64,000 bases of DNA from Geodermatophilus siccatus (GTDB lineage: Bacteria; Actinomycetota; Actinomycetes; Mycobacteriales; Geodermatophilaceae): assembly GCF_900103785.1 (NCBI RefSeq), contig NZ_FNHE01000003.1, positions 186,001-250,000 of the forward strand, written 5' to 3'. Both the position numbers and the translations under genes were made by a program. The notes beneath the pieces are model-generated. The model was not told the origin of the DNA. It made no database searches and was given only the letters and a program-made list of their open reading frames with translations. Shown piece after piece: positions 57,212 to 64,000 of the stretch (position 1 is the stretch's first letter; the number at the start of each line of letters is the position of its first letter).

Positions 57212-58777
57212 TCATCGGGCCAGGGTGGCGGCGACCGCGGCGCGGGCGCCGAGCCGGTCGAGCCGGTCCAGCGCGCGGCTCAGGTCGGCGACGAACGCCG
57301 GGTCGTCGCCGAGGTCGCCGAAGACCGGGCGGACGGCGAGCAGCGGGCGCGGGTCGCCGCGGCCCTGCAGCGCCAGGGCCTGCAGCTCGGCGGCGCGCGG
57401 GTCCTCCAGGGGCAGTGGGCGGCCGGCGTCGTCGGTGCCGCGCAGGTACCGGCACCAGCCGGCCACGGCCAGGGTGAGCAGCGGTGCGGACCGGCCCTCG
57501 ACCCGCGACTGGCGCAGCGAGGGCAGCAGGTGCTGCGGCAGCTTGGCCGAGCCCCGCCGGCACAGCCGGGACAGCCGGTCGGCGATCGCCGGGTTGGCGA
57601 AGCGCTGCAGCAGCGTGTCCTTGTAGACGGCGAGGTCGACGCCGTCGGGCTGCGGCAGCAGCGGGGTGACCTCGTCGTCCATGAGCCGGGCGACGTACGC
57701 GGCGAAGACCGGGTCGCCCATCAGCTCGTCCATGCGGGTGTACCCGGCCAGCGCGCCCAGGTGGCCCAGCGCCGAGTGGCTCGCGTTGAGCAGCCGGGTC
57801 TTCATCAGCTCGTAGTCGCCGACGTCCGCGACGAAGCGGACCCCGACCTCGTCCAGCGGTGGACGTCCGGAGCTGAAGACGTCCTCGACGAACCACTGGG
57901 AGAACGGTTCGGTGACGACCGGCCAGCGGTCGTCGACGCCGTAGCGGGCGGCGAGGGCGGCGCGCTCCTCGGGCGGGGTCTGCGGGGTGATCCGGTCGAC
58001 CATGCTGCTGGGGAAGGCGACCCGGTCGGCGATCCAGCGGGCGAGCACCTCGTCGCGCAGCCGGGCCAGGCCGACGACGGAGGCGCGGGTGACCTCGCCG
58101 TTCCGGTGCAGGTTGTCGCAGGAGACGACCGTGAACGGCGCCAGGCCCGCTCGCCGTCGCCGGTCGAGGGCCTCCACCAGGTAGCCGAAGACGGTGGCCG
58201 GCGCGGACGGCTGCGCCAGGTCGCGGACCACGTCGGGGTCGTCGGCGCGGAAGGCGCGGGTCTGCGGGTCGAGCGGGTAGCCGCCCGGGGTGATGGTGAG
58301 CGTGACCAGCCGGGTGCGGGGGTCGCTGAGCCGGTCGAGGACGGCGGTGGGGTCGTCAGGGGCGTAGAGGTAGTCGACCATCACGCCGACGACGCGGGCG
58401 CGCTCGCCGTCCGGGCTGCGCTCGACGACGGTGTAGAGGTGGTCCTGCGGGGCGAGGGCCTCCTGCAGGTGCCGCTGCCGGAGGCCGACGCCGACGACGC
58501 CCCACTCGGTGGAGATGCGCCGCTCGGCGAGCTCGTCGAAGTAGATGAGCTGGTGGGCCCGGGAGAAGCCGCCCACGCTCAGGTGGACGACGGCCGGGGT
58601 GAGCGCGCCGCGGTCGTACGTGGGGACGGCGACGCGGGCGTCGTGGCTGTGCAGCATCGCCTGGCTCAGCGGGCGGACCTGCGGCGCCTCCGGGTCGTGG
58701 ACCGTCGGGAGGAGTGTGGCCGTGGCCTGGCTGTGGGCCGGCGCCCCGGGTCCCGTCATGGGCTCTGCCGTGGTCAT
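57212..58777 (-). CDS. Polyol-specific long-chain dehydrogenase (mannitol dehydrogenase family)
   Basis: NAD(P)-dependent oxidation of mannitol or reduction of fructose/fructuronate, or of the phosphorylated forms; 521 aa. N-terminal Rossmann region VVHLSVGGFSRAHQLIYFD, then VSCDNLHRNGEVTRA, and the catalytic KxxxxNxxH in MKTRLLNASHSALGHLG. The C-terminal all-helical domain (QPDGVDLAVYKDTLLQRFAN) is typical. The first gene of the four-gene minus-strand operon; ATG 58777 with GGAGGA upstream. Sugar versus sugar-phosphate cannot be decided from motifs alone. Confidence 0.9.
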   Translation of the reverse strand: MTTAEPMTGPGAPAHSQATATLLPTVHDPEAPQVRPLSQAMLHSHDARVAVPTYDRGALTPAVVHLSVGGFSRAHQLIYFDELAERRISTEWGVVGVGLRQRHLQEALAPQDHLYTVVERSPDGERARVVGVMVDYLYAPDDPTAVLDRLSDPRTRLVTLTITPGGYPLDPQTRAFRADDPDVVRDLAQPSAPATVFGYLVEALDRRRRAGLAPFTVVSCDNLHRNGEVTRASVVGLARLRDEVLARWIADRVAFPSSMVDRITPQTPPEERAALAARYGVDDRWPVVTEPFSQWFVEDVFSSGRPPLDEVGVRFVADVGDYELMKTRLLNASHSALGHLGALAGYTRMDELMGDPVFAAYVARLMDDEVTPLLPQPDGVDLAVYKDTLLQRFANPAIADRLSRLCRRGSAKLPQHLLPSLRQSRVEGRSAPLLTLAVAGWCRYLRGTDDAGRPLPLEDPRAAELQALALQGRGDPRPLLAVRPVFGDLGDDPAFVADLSRALDRLDRLGARAAVAATLAR

Positions 58778-59002
58778 GCGGCGGCGGTCCTCCCTCGTGC
58801 AGTCGTGCGGTGACGTCCCCCCTCGCGGCGGTCCCTGAGCGGCCCGGTGACGTGGGGGCCGCCCGTGGTGCGGCGATGATCATGACTACACGGGCAACGA
58901 GGTCGGCCAGTGCGGGGGCCTTCCACTCGATGGCGTGAGCCGCGATGAACGCAGGGCGTCGCGGCGCAGTGTTTTCACGCCAGGGCGCGAATCTAGCCGC
59001 AG

Positions 59003-59014
59003 GGAACCGGTTCC
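59003..59014. promoter_or_regulatory. LacI-type operator candidate
   Basis: GGAACCGGTTCC is a perfect 12-bp palindrome with the central AACCGGTT typical of LacI/GalR-family operators. It lies 226 nt before the polyol dehydrogenase start. Confidence 0.5.
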
Positions 59015-59057
59015 AAACAGGATCGCCGTGTGACGTGGGGGACGTGTGCGGGATCAC

Positions 59058-59087
59058 GCACGGCGTGTCCTCGAGGACACGCCGTGC
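59058..59087. repeat. Perfect 30-bp palindrome
   Basis: GCACGGCGTGTCCTC followed immediately by its reverse complement, no loop. Could be a cruciform, an operator pair, or an RNA hairpin in the M23 5' leader. Confidence 0.65.
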
Positions 59088-59178
59088 ATCGGGTCACGGA
59101 TCCGTCACGGAGTGTTTGGATCTGCGGCGAGCCCCTCGAGCTCGGCAACGGGCGTTCTCCCCACGAACGGGTAGGTGC

Positions 59179-59934
59179 ATGGCCGGTCGGCGTCGCGCGC
59201 AGCGCTCCGAGGACCCTCGGGTCCCCGCTCCCCGCCCGGTCCGGCGGTCGGCCTCCGGTCCGCGTCGCGGCCCGCTGCTGCTGACCGCGCTGGTCGTGGG
59301 CGGCCTGGTCGCGAGCGTCACCGGCGTGTCGAACGCCTCCGACGTCCCGGCCGGGCCGGACTCGGTGCTCGACGCGCAGATGGAGCTGGCCACCGCCGGC
59401 GACGAGGTCGAGGCGCTGCCCATGGCCTCGATCACCGAGGCGGAGGCCCAGGCCCGGCTGGCCGAGGTGGCCGCCTCGCGCGCCGAGCGCGCCGCGGCGG
59501 AGGCGGCCGCCGCCGAGGCGGCCCGGGAGGCCGCGCGGCCCAAAGCGGTGCTGCCCGTCGACGGCGCCCGGTTCACCAGTGGCTACGGGGGCCGGTGGGG
59601 CACCTTCCACTACGGCATCGACCTGGCCGCCCCGATGCGGACGCCGGAGTACGCGGCCATGGACGGCGTCGTCCTGCGGGCCGGGTCGGCCAGCGGCTTC
59701 GGCCTGGCCGTCTACGTCCTCCACGAGAACGGCGACGTGACCGTGTACGGCCACATGGAGGACATCCTCGTCGAGCCGGGCCAGTACGTGGAGGCCGGCG
59801 AGACCATCGCGCTGCTGGGCAACCGCGGTCAGTCGACCGGTCCGCACCTGCACTTCGAGGTGCACCAGGGCGGGATGAACGGCAAGCGCATCGACCCGGT
59901 GCCGTGGCTGGCGGAGCGCGGCGTCGAGGTCTGA
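59179..59934 (+). CDS. M23 family metallopeptidase (cell-wall endopeptidase)
   Basis: Zinc peptidase that cuts peptidoglycan cross-bridges; 251 aa. A basic start, one signal/anchor helix (about 35-52), an Ala/Glu-rich coiled coil (about 85-120, SRAERAAAEAAAAEAARE), then the M23 domain: FTSGYGGRWGTFHYGIDLAAP (zinc His/Asp, shortened here), VTVYGHMEDI and TGPHLHFEVHQGG (HxH). Both zinc motifs are intact, so it should be active rather than an EnvC-like activator. ATG 59179 follows GGTAGG closely; upstream in-frame codons to 58945 lack support. Confidence 0.9.
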   Translation: MAGRRRAQRSEDPRVPAPRPVRRSASGPRRGPLLLTALVVGGLVASVTGVSNASDVPAGPDSVLDAQMELATAGDEVEALPMASITEAEAQARLAEVAASRAERAAAEAAAAEAAREAARPKAVLPVDGARFTSGYGGRWGTFHYGIDLAAPMRTPEYAAMDGVVLRAGSASGFGLAVYVLHENGDVTVYGHMEDILVEPGQYVEAGETIALLGNRGQSTGPHLHFEVHQGGMNGKRIDPVPWLAERGVEV

Positions 59935-59945
59935 CACGGCGACCC

Positions 59946-59964
59946 GCCCCCTGCGTCAGGGGGC
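59946..59964 (+). terminator. Short hairpin after the M23 gene
   Basis: GCCCCCT (59946-59952) pairs with AGGGGGC (59958-59964) around GCGTC. Confidence 0.45.
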
Positions 59965-60021
59965 AGTGCGGGCCCTGTACAGTTGATCCCGGCTCGGACG
60001 CACCAGACCGGGTCGAGGCAC

Positions 60022-60094
60022 GGGGCTGTGGCGCAGCTGGTAGCGCACCACACTGGCAGTGTGGGGGTCAGGGGTTCGAGTCCCCTCAGCTCCA
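60022..60094 (+). tRNA. tRNA-Ala (anticodon GGC)
   Basis: Acceptor GGGGCTG pairs with CAGCTCC; D-arm GCGCAGCTGGTAGCGC; anticodon stem CCACA/TGTGG with loop CTGGCAG, anticodon GGC; T-arm GGGGTTCGAGTCCCC. The discriminator A is followed by CCC, so CCA is not fully encoded. TACAGT at 59978-59983 may be its -10. An integrative element has used its 3' end. Confidence 0.97.
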
Positions 60095-61324
60095 CCCCGA
60101 TCGACTCAGGCCGCTCTCCCGCTCGGGAGGGCGGCCTGAGTCGTCTCTGGTTGCAATTGTGGTTGCAGTTTGCCCACCCTTACCTGGCAGCAGGAGGGTG
60201 CTCATCCGGTCCGCCGCCTCCCGAGCGAGGGCCGGCATGACGTGGCTGTAGATGTCCATCGTCGTGCGCATCTGGCTGTGGCCGAGCAGCTCCACGACCA
60301 CCCGCGGGTGGACGTTCTCGCTCAGCAGCAGGGTGGCGGCGGTGTGCCGGCCGTCGTGCAGGCGGACGTGCCGGACACCGGCCGCCTTCAGCAGGCGGGA
60401 CCAGTCGTCGTAGTCGGACTCCTTGTCGATCGGCCGGCCGTTGGGCTGGGCGACGACCAGGTCCTCGTCGTGCCACTCGGAGCCGGCCAGCATCCGCTCG
60501 CCGAGTTGCGCGGCCTTGTGCCGGTGCAGCTCGGCGACCAGGGGGAGCGGCAGGGCCAGTGTGCGCTGGCTGCGGCGGGTCTTGGGCTCCTCGTAGATCA
60601 GCCCGCCGCCGCGGACGCGGTGGATGCTCCGCCGCACCGTCAGCGTGTTGTTCAGCAGGTCGACGTCCTTCCACTGCAGCGCCAGCGCCTCGGACTGGCG
60701 CAAGCCGAGGGCGAGGGCGACGGTCCAGCGAGCGGAGTTGCGGACGCCGGCTGCGGCTTGCAGGACGGCGCGGGCCTCTCCGAGGTCGAGGGCGGTGGCG
60801 ATGTCGCTCGGGCGCTGGGCGGGCGGGTCGACGATGGCAGCGACGTTGCGGGGGACGTGTCCGCGCTGGACGGCGACGGTGAGGGCCCGGGACAGGATGC
60901 GGTGGTGGCGCAGCACGGAGGCGGGGGAGTAGCCGTCGTCCAGCAGGGCGGTGTAGAGCTGGTCCAGGTGTTCGGGCCGCAGCCGGTCCATCCGGTGGCG
61001 GCCGATGCCGGGGATCAGGTGCTTGCGGACAGCGGACTCGTAGCTCTCCAGCGTGCGCTGGCGCACGCGGCGCGGGGCGATCGTGGTCAGCCAGTGCTCG
61101 AGCCACCAGGCGACGGTCGGGGTCGACGTCTCGCTGACCGTCCCGGTGTCGCGCTGGCGTTCGAGCTCTCGGACCTTCGCGACCACGACGCCGCGGCTCT
61201 TGCTGCTGACGTGGCGGCGGTCGAGCCTGCCGTCGAGCGTGAACCCGACGGAGACGTAGCCGTGCCAGCGGCCGTCGGCGCCCTTGTAGATCGTCGACTC
61301 GCCGTTCGAGGCACGTCCCGACAT
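60086..61324 (-). CDS. int: Tyrosine-type site-specific integrase
   Basis: Phage/ICE-type recombinase, 412 aa. An N-terminal arm-binding beta domain (YKGADGRWHGYVSVGFTLDG), a SAM-like core-binding domain (VRQRTLESYESAVRKHL), then the catalytic domain with Arg in LALGLRQSEALAL, Lys in EEPKTRRSQRT, HxxR in RLHDGRHTAATL, GHSQ and the nucleophile Tyr in TTMDIYSHV. The set is complete. The stop TGA (60086-60088) lies inside the tRNA-Ala gene on the opposite strand, and the last residues (ESGLSRSGWS) are encoded by the tRNA terminator and acceptor end. ATG 61324 has AGGGGTG upstream. Confidence 0.93.
   Translation of the reverse strand: MSGRASNGESTIYKGADGRWHGYVSVGFTLDGRLDRRHVSSKSRGVVVAKVRELERQRDTGTVSETSTPTVAWWLEHWLTTIAPRRVRQRTLESYESAVRKHLIPGIGRHRMDRLRPEHLDQLYTALLDDGYSPASVLRHHRILSRALTVAVQRGHVPRNVAAIVDPPAQRPSDIATALDLGEARAVLQAAAGVRNSARWTVALALGLRQSEALALQWKDVDLLNNTLTVRRSIHRVRGGGLIYEEPKTRRSQRTLALPLPLVAELHRHKAAQLGERMLAGSEWHDEDLVVAQPNGRPIDKESDYDDWSRLLKAAGVRHVRLHDGRHTAATLLLSENVHPRVVVELLGHSQMRTTMDIYSHVMPALAREAADRMSTLLLPGKGGQTATTIATRDDSGRPPERESGLSRSGWS
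60102..60143 (+). terminator. Hairpin after tRNA-Ala, inside int
   Basis: CGACTCAGGCCGC (60102-60114) pairs perfectly with 60131-60143; an inner CTCCCG/CGGGAG extends it. It terminates the tRNA and codes the int C-terminus on the other strand. Confidence 0.65.
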
Positions 61325-61397
61325 CGGTCACCCCTGGGTCGTGGGCTGGAGGTCCAGTCTGGCCGAGCGCTCGGCTGCGGGCAGGAGCCCTGTGGAG

Positions 61398-61685
61398 TCA
61401 CGCCGCGTCTGGGGACTCCGGGCCGAGCTCGAAGAGTTGCCGCTGGTCCGTGGTAGCCCGGGTCCGTCGCGGCGCACGGGGGGCTTCCAGGCGGTGGACG
61501 TAGCGCTCGAGCTCGGCGTGGGAGATCCGGCAGCTGCGGCCGATGTGCACTGCGTGCAGCTCGCCGGCTTTCATGAGGGCGTAGATCGTGGTGCGGCCGA
61601 CGCGGAGCACCTCGGCGGCCTCCTCGGGTGTGAGCAGCAGCGGGTCGCTGGACACCGGCTCCCGAGGTCGCTGCGCGTCGCCCAT
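61398..61685 (-). CDS. xis: Excisionase/helix-turn-helix (HTH_17) protein
   Basis: A 95-aa DNA-binding protein of the MerR-like excisionase type: LLTPEEAAEVLRVGRTTIYA, LMKAGELHAVHIGRSCRIS and HAELERYVHRLE. The usual role is directing the integrase to excision. ATG at 61683-61685 is chosen for GAGGAGG 5 nt upstream; the longer frame is not needed. It lies 73 nt upstream of int on the same strand. Confidence 0.87.
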   Translation of the reverse strand: MGDAQRPREPVSSDPLLLTPEEAAEVLRVGRTTIYALMKAGELHAVHIGRSCRISHAELERYVHRLEAPRAPRRTRATTDQRQLFELGPESPDAA

Positions 61686-62053
61686 GTCGCCCTCCTCGTC
61701 GGCCGGCCTCGTGCGCCGGCGTTCGGCGCGGCAGCCCACCTGAGAAGGCGCCATTTCCGGCCGATTGGTGACGCTGCGCGGCGAAGTTCCTGTTTTTCTC
61801 CGGTTCTCCGGCAGTCAAGGGCCTCGATCACCGAGGGGCGGCGTCCTTCGAGTCCCTCGTCCTCCCGGCGGGCTCCGGCGTGTCTCCGGTTTTCCTCCGG
61901 TACGTCGAGGGGCTCGGGCGGTGTCATGCGAGCGCAGGCGTTCGGCCGGTCACCGAGCGCAGCGCAGGCATGGAGGGTCCGGCTCGACGAGGTCCGCACG
62001 GTCGAGGGCTCAGCATGCTGGGCCTGGTTGGCGAGCACGGGCACACTGGGCGC
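61686..62053. other. Intergenic region of the element
   Basis: About 370 nt between xis and the divergent toxin-antitoxin pair. Short frames on both strands lack starts and families. It contains TTCGAGTCCC (61847-61856), which matches 10 nt of the tRNA T-arm, too short to call an att site. Confidence 0.4.
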
Positions 62054-62290
62054 ATGAGTTCCGACCGGCTGGGGTTGATCGCCACCGATCCGGCCGTGCT
62101 GAGCGGCCAGGCGGTGATCGCCGGCACCCGCGTGCCGGTCAGCGTGGTGCTCGACTGCCTTGCCGCCGGGATGAGCGCTGAACAGATCGTCGAGGAGTAC
62201 CCAACCCTGACCTCCGAAGGCGTGCAGGCCGCTGCCGCCTACGGGGCGCTGCTGGCCCGTGAGGAACTGGTCCCGCTGGGCCCCGAGTGA
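62054..62290 (+). CDS. DUF433 antitoxin-like protein
   Basis: A 78-aa winged-helix protein: LIATDPAVLSGQAVIAGTRV, SVVLDCLAAGMSAEQIVEEYP, LTSEGVQAAAAYGALLA, the full DUF433 pattern. In such modules it is the antitoxin of a PIN-like toxin. ATG 62054 follows CACACT by 6 nt (possibly leaderless). The stop overlaps the toxin's GTG. Confidence 0.87.
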   Translation: MSSDRLGLIATDPAVLSGQAVIAGTRVPVSVVLDCLAAGMSAEQIVEEYPTLTSEGVQAAAAYGALLAREELVPLGPE

Positions 62291-62646
62291 AGGTCAAGCT
62301 CGACGAGAACATCCCTCGTTCAGCTCGCCAGGTGCTCATCGCCGCCGGACACGATGTCGACACCGTCGTCGACGAGGACCTCGCAGGTGCCACTGATCCG
62401 CAGGTCGTGACCGCTGCAGCCGCCACCGGACGACTGCTGATCACGTTGGATCGTGGACTGGGCGACATCCGGGCGTACCCGCCGGGCAGCCACGCCGGGA
62501 TCCTCGTACTGCGGCCACTTGATCAGTCGGCGCCCGCAGTGGCCGCTGCGCTCACGGAGGTGGTCGCCGGTCACGACCTGTCCATGCTGGCTGGCACGGT
62601 CACCGTCGCGCAGCGCGGCCTGCTGCGTATCCGCCGTCTCCAATAG
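62287..62646 (+). CDS. DUF5615 PIN-like toxin
   Basis: A 119-aa PIN-like nuclease fold: KVKLDENIPRSARQVLIAAG (acidic DEN), GHDVDTVVDEDLAGATDPQV, ITLDRGLGDIRAYPPG (second acidic site) and GILVLRP. Expected to cleave RNA when freed from the antitoxin. GTG 62287 overlaps the antitoxin stop by 4 nt (GTGA), which fits coupled toxin-antitoxin translation. Confidence 0.87.
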   Translation: MKVKLDENIPRSARQVLIAAGHDVDTVVDEDLAGATDPQVVTAAAATGRLLITLDRGLGDIRAYPPGSHAGILVLRPLDQSAPAVAAALTEVVAGHDLSMLAGTVTVAQRGLLRIRRLQ

Positions 62647-63295
62647 CGGCACAACCGCGCTCGTTCGGGACCAGCGGATTGTGTCCGGCCTCCACGGGTC
62701 CCGCTAGCGACGACGACCGGTCGGGCAGCTCGGACATGTCCTGGTCTACGGGTGCTGGAACGTCCTCGGCGAAGTCGCCTCCGCGGCAGCGCAATTTGAA
62801 ACCTGCCCTGGACCTCCGCACCGCACCGTCGACGCTCGGCTGCGCGGTCGAGCCTCGCCTGCGACCCCTTCTTCCGCTCCCTTCTCAGCTGCCCGACCCG
62901 ACAAGATCACGAGCCGACACACCTTATGCACCCAGGACGGTGTAATCCGTTGTAACGAGTAGCCGACGACGGGGGTGACAGAGGTGCGGTCAGCTGCCGA
63001 GCGGCATGCCGCGTGAGCGTCACCGGAGCGCGTTGCTGCTCGCAGGGGATCGGTGCGCCTCCTGGCGGGGCGTGCTGCTCAGGCAGAGGGGCCCTGCCGT
63101 CCAACAGGGCCGGGAGCCACGTCGCCCGCGACGGCCAGTGACGCGCCGGCCGGGGTGACATCGGGCCGGTTGGGTCGTCACCGCCCCGTCCCTACGTCAC
63201 CCCCGTTGGCTTCCCGCTCCACGACAACTGTCCCGACGTCACCGTCGACGCCTGCGCCCCCACAGGAGCAGTACGGCAGCTCCGGCTCTGGGCAG
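62647..63295. other. Long non-coding stretch of the element
   Basis: About 650 nt without a supported gene; short frames exist on both strands but none has a start with ribosome-binding site or a family. ACGGGGGTGAC at 62969-62979 recurs inverted at 63196-63206. Confidence 0.45.
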
Positions 63296-63784
63296 TCAGG
63301 GGAGGTCGGGTGCGCCGCTCCCGCGGGCCCGCCGCCGGTAGGACTGCAGGACCGGGTTCAGTGCCCGGCCGAGGGCGGGCAGGTCTCGGTCGTAGACGCG
63401 GCCGTCGTCCAGTTGACCGGCGAGCTCGCCGAGCAACCTCGGCCAGTCCTGGCGGGTCGGCTCGAGAGGTACACGGATCTCGACCCGCCGCTCGACCACC
63501 TGCACTGCCATCCGGCCCGAGGTCGCCGCGCGGCTCTGCTCCCAGGCTCGATGTCGGCAGGTGGCCGAACACCACTTCGGGATCGGACCGCGGTTTCGCG
63601 GGGTGATCGGCCCACTGCACCATCCGCACGTGGTCGCGGCGGTCCGTCGTTCGGGCCCGTCCGCCGCAGGACTGGCCTGGCCCGGACGGGGGCCTTCTTC
63701 CGGCGATTGCTGCCGGCGCTTGCGGCGTTGTTGCTCGCGCGCCCGCCGTCGGGCCCGGTACTCGGGAGCGCCGCTGGTTCCCAT
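63296..63784 (-). CDS. Zinc-ribbon protein of integrative elements
   Basis: A 162-aa protein, no functional name known. After a very basic segment (RARRRAREQQRRKRRQQ) comes a four-cysteine ribbon CGWCSGPITPRNRGPIPKWC with a further C-x3-C (CSATCRHRAWEQSRAA); then a mixed alpha/beta C-terminus (VVERRVEIRVPLEP, WPRLLGELAGQLDDGRVYD). Proteins of this shape are common in actinobacterial mobile islands. ATG at 63782-63784 is preferred to the upstream GTG 63826. Confidence 0.65.
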   Translation of the reverse strand: MGTSGAPEYRARRRAREQQRRKRRQQSPEEGPRPGQASPAADGPERRTAATTCGWCSGPITPRNRGPIPKWCSATCRHRAWEQSRAATSGRMAVQVVERRVEIRVPLEPTRQDWPRLLGELAGQLDDGRVYDRDLPALGRALNPVLQSYRRRARGSGAPDLP

Positions 63785-63868
63785 GTCCCTGAGTGTGCAG
63801 GCGTTTCTCCGGTAACCCGTCACCACGAGTTCCGAGCCCGAGATGCAAGACGCGTGACGGCTTGCGAT

Positions 63869-63914
63869 CTTGATCGCTGCTCGTGCGGATACTTGATCGC
63901 TGCTCGTGCGGATA
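63869..63914. repeat. Two perfect tandem 23-bp repeats
   Basis: The unit starts CTTGATCGCTGCTCGTGCGG and ends ATA; copies at 63869-63891 and 63892-63914 are identical. They lie about 85 nt upstream of the zinc-ribbon protein gene start on its strand, so a binding site for an element regulator or an iteron-like site is possible. Confidence 0.75.
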
Positions 63915-64000
63915 AGATTGCTCCGGTCGCCCGGCGACGTCGTGACACAGTGGCGCGGGAGAGCCCGCTGAGAGGGTCTCCGTGCGCACGCCCGGGGCGC

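Larger units (their letters stand above)
58778..59178. other. Divergent control region rich in palindromes
   Basis: About 400 nt between the polyol operon and the M23 gene. It holds GGAACCGGTTCC (59003-59014), a perfect 30-bp palindrome (59058-59087) and ACGGATCCGT (59096-59105). No supported ORF. Confidence 0.6.
60087..64000 (-). mobile_element. Integrative element at tRNA-Ala(GGC), left part
   Basis: Integrase beside the tRNA 3' end, an excisionase-like gene immediately upstream, a toxin-antitoxin pair and a zinc-ribbon protein give the layout of an actinobacterial integrative element or prophage remnant. Coding density drops after 62.6 kb. No second copy of the tRNA 3' end is found before the window end, so the right boundary is either outside or lost. 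Confidence 0.7.

Noticed and set aside
58985..59178. c-di-AMP (ydaO) riboswitch before the M23 gene
   Set aside because: Such switches do occur before actinobacterial cell-wall hydrolases, but I could not find the conserved ydaO core segments in order; palindromes explain the structure better.
61847..61856. TTCGAGTCCC as an attR candidate
   Set aside because: Only 10 nt match the tRNA T-arm, which is common to many tRNAs, and it would exclude the toxin-antitoxin pair.
62969..63206. 11-bp inverted repeat ACGGGGGTGAC 216 nt apart as element ends
   Set aside because: Too short and G-rich to stand out in this sequence; no gene between and no target duplication.
63192..63989. 265-aa minus-strand frame at the window end
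   Set aside because: Overlaps the better-supported zinc-ribbon gene in another frame; it reads through the tandem repeats and has no family.

Overview
The window comes from a very high-GC actinomycete. Gene content (tandem-GNAT acetyltransferase, SCO6745-like protein, MarR/YceI pair, CopC-CopD/YcnI/SCO1 set beside an ECF sigma factor, tmRNA and tRNA genes without an encoded CCA, many GTG starts) fits the Geodermatophilaceae/Frankiales area (Blastococcus, Geodermatophilus, Modestobacter). The genus is an inference; nothing here fixes it.

Layout. 0-4.6 kb: 3' end of a GH6 cellulase, a patatin-like lipase, CutA, a GGDEF-EAL protein and small proteins. 4.6-8.2 kb: the conserved prfB-ftsE-ftsX-smpB block (release factor 2, divisome ABC pair, trans-translation partner); the matching tmRNA lies at 16.7 kb. 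8.2-16.6 kb: quinone-oxidoreductase-like protein, amidohydrolase, GYD protein, double GNAT, tyrosine phosphatase, SCO6745-like and carboxymuconolactone-decarboxylase-like proteins, an SLC13 transporter and a CorA channel preceded by a 16-codon ORF. 17-28.3 kb: FAD oxidase, DHFR-like reductase, an orphan chemoreceptor, a secreted transglycosylase with a long Thr/Pro linker, a sugar porter, an adenylate-cyclase-like protein and a TrkA-type K+ channel. 28.4-38 kb: a lipid/acyl-CoA catabolism region (two acyl-CoA ligases, two overlapping acyl-CoA dehydrogenase genes plus a crotonase, patatin, GDPD, DsbA-like protein). 38-48.7 kb: MarR/YceI, MauE/DsbA pair, flavin monooxygenase, TypA/BipA, secreted aldose epimerase, an SDR and a TSUP transporter preceded by a Cys-rich leader peptide. 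48.9-54.5 kb: ECF sigma factor, zinc-finger anti-sigma candidate and a CopC/CopD-YcnI-SCO1 copper operon. 54.5-58.8 kb: a four-gene operon (polyol dehydrogenase, HAD phosphatase, TagF-like polymerase, nucleotidyltransferase) that could make a polyol-phosphate cell-surface polymer. 59.2-60.1 kb: M23 peptidase and tRNA-Ala(GGC). From the tRNA 3' end to the window end: an integrative element (tyrosine integrase, excisionase, DUF433/PIN-like toxin-antitoxin pair, zinc-ribbon protein, tandem 23-bp repeats); its far end is not in the window.

The observations most worth a second look are: (1) a dispersed GC-rich repeat whose conserved end is fused to the TGA stop codon of at least seven ORFs; (2) the three-cysteine leader peptide in front of the TSUP transporter; (3) the possible CDP-polyol/teichoic-acid-like operon; (4) the integrase gene whose stop codon lies inside the tRNA-Ala gene. 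Many starts follow a -10-like hexamer by only 6-8 nt, which indicates frequent leaderless transcription.
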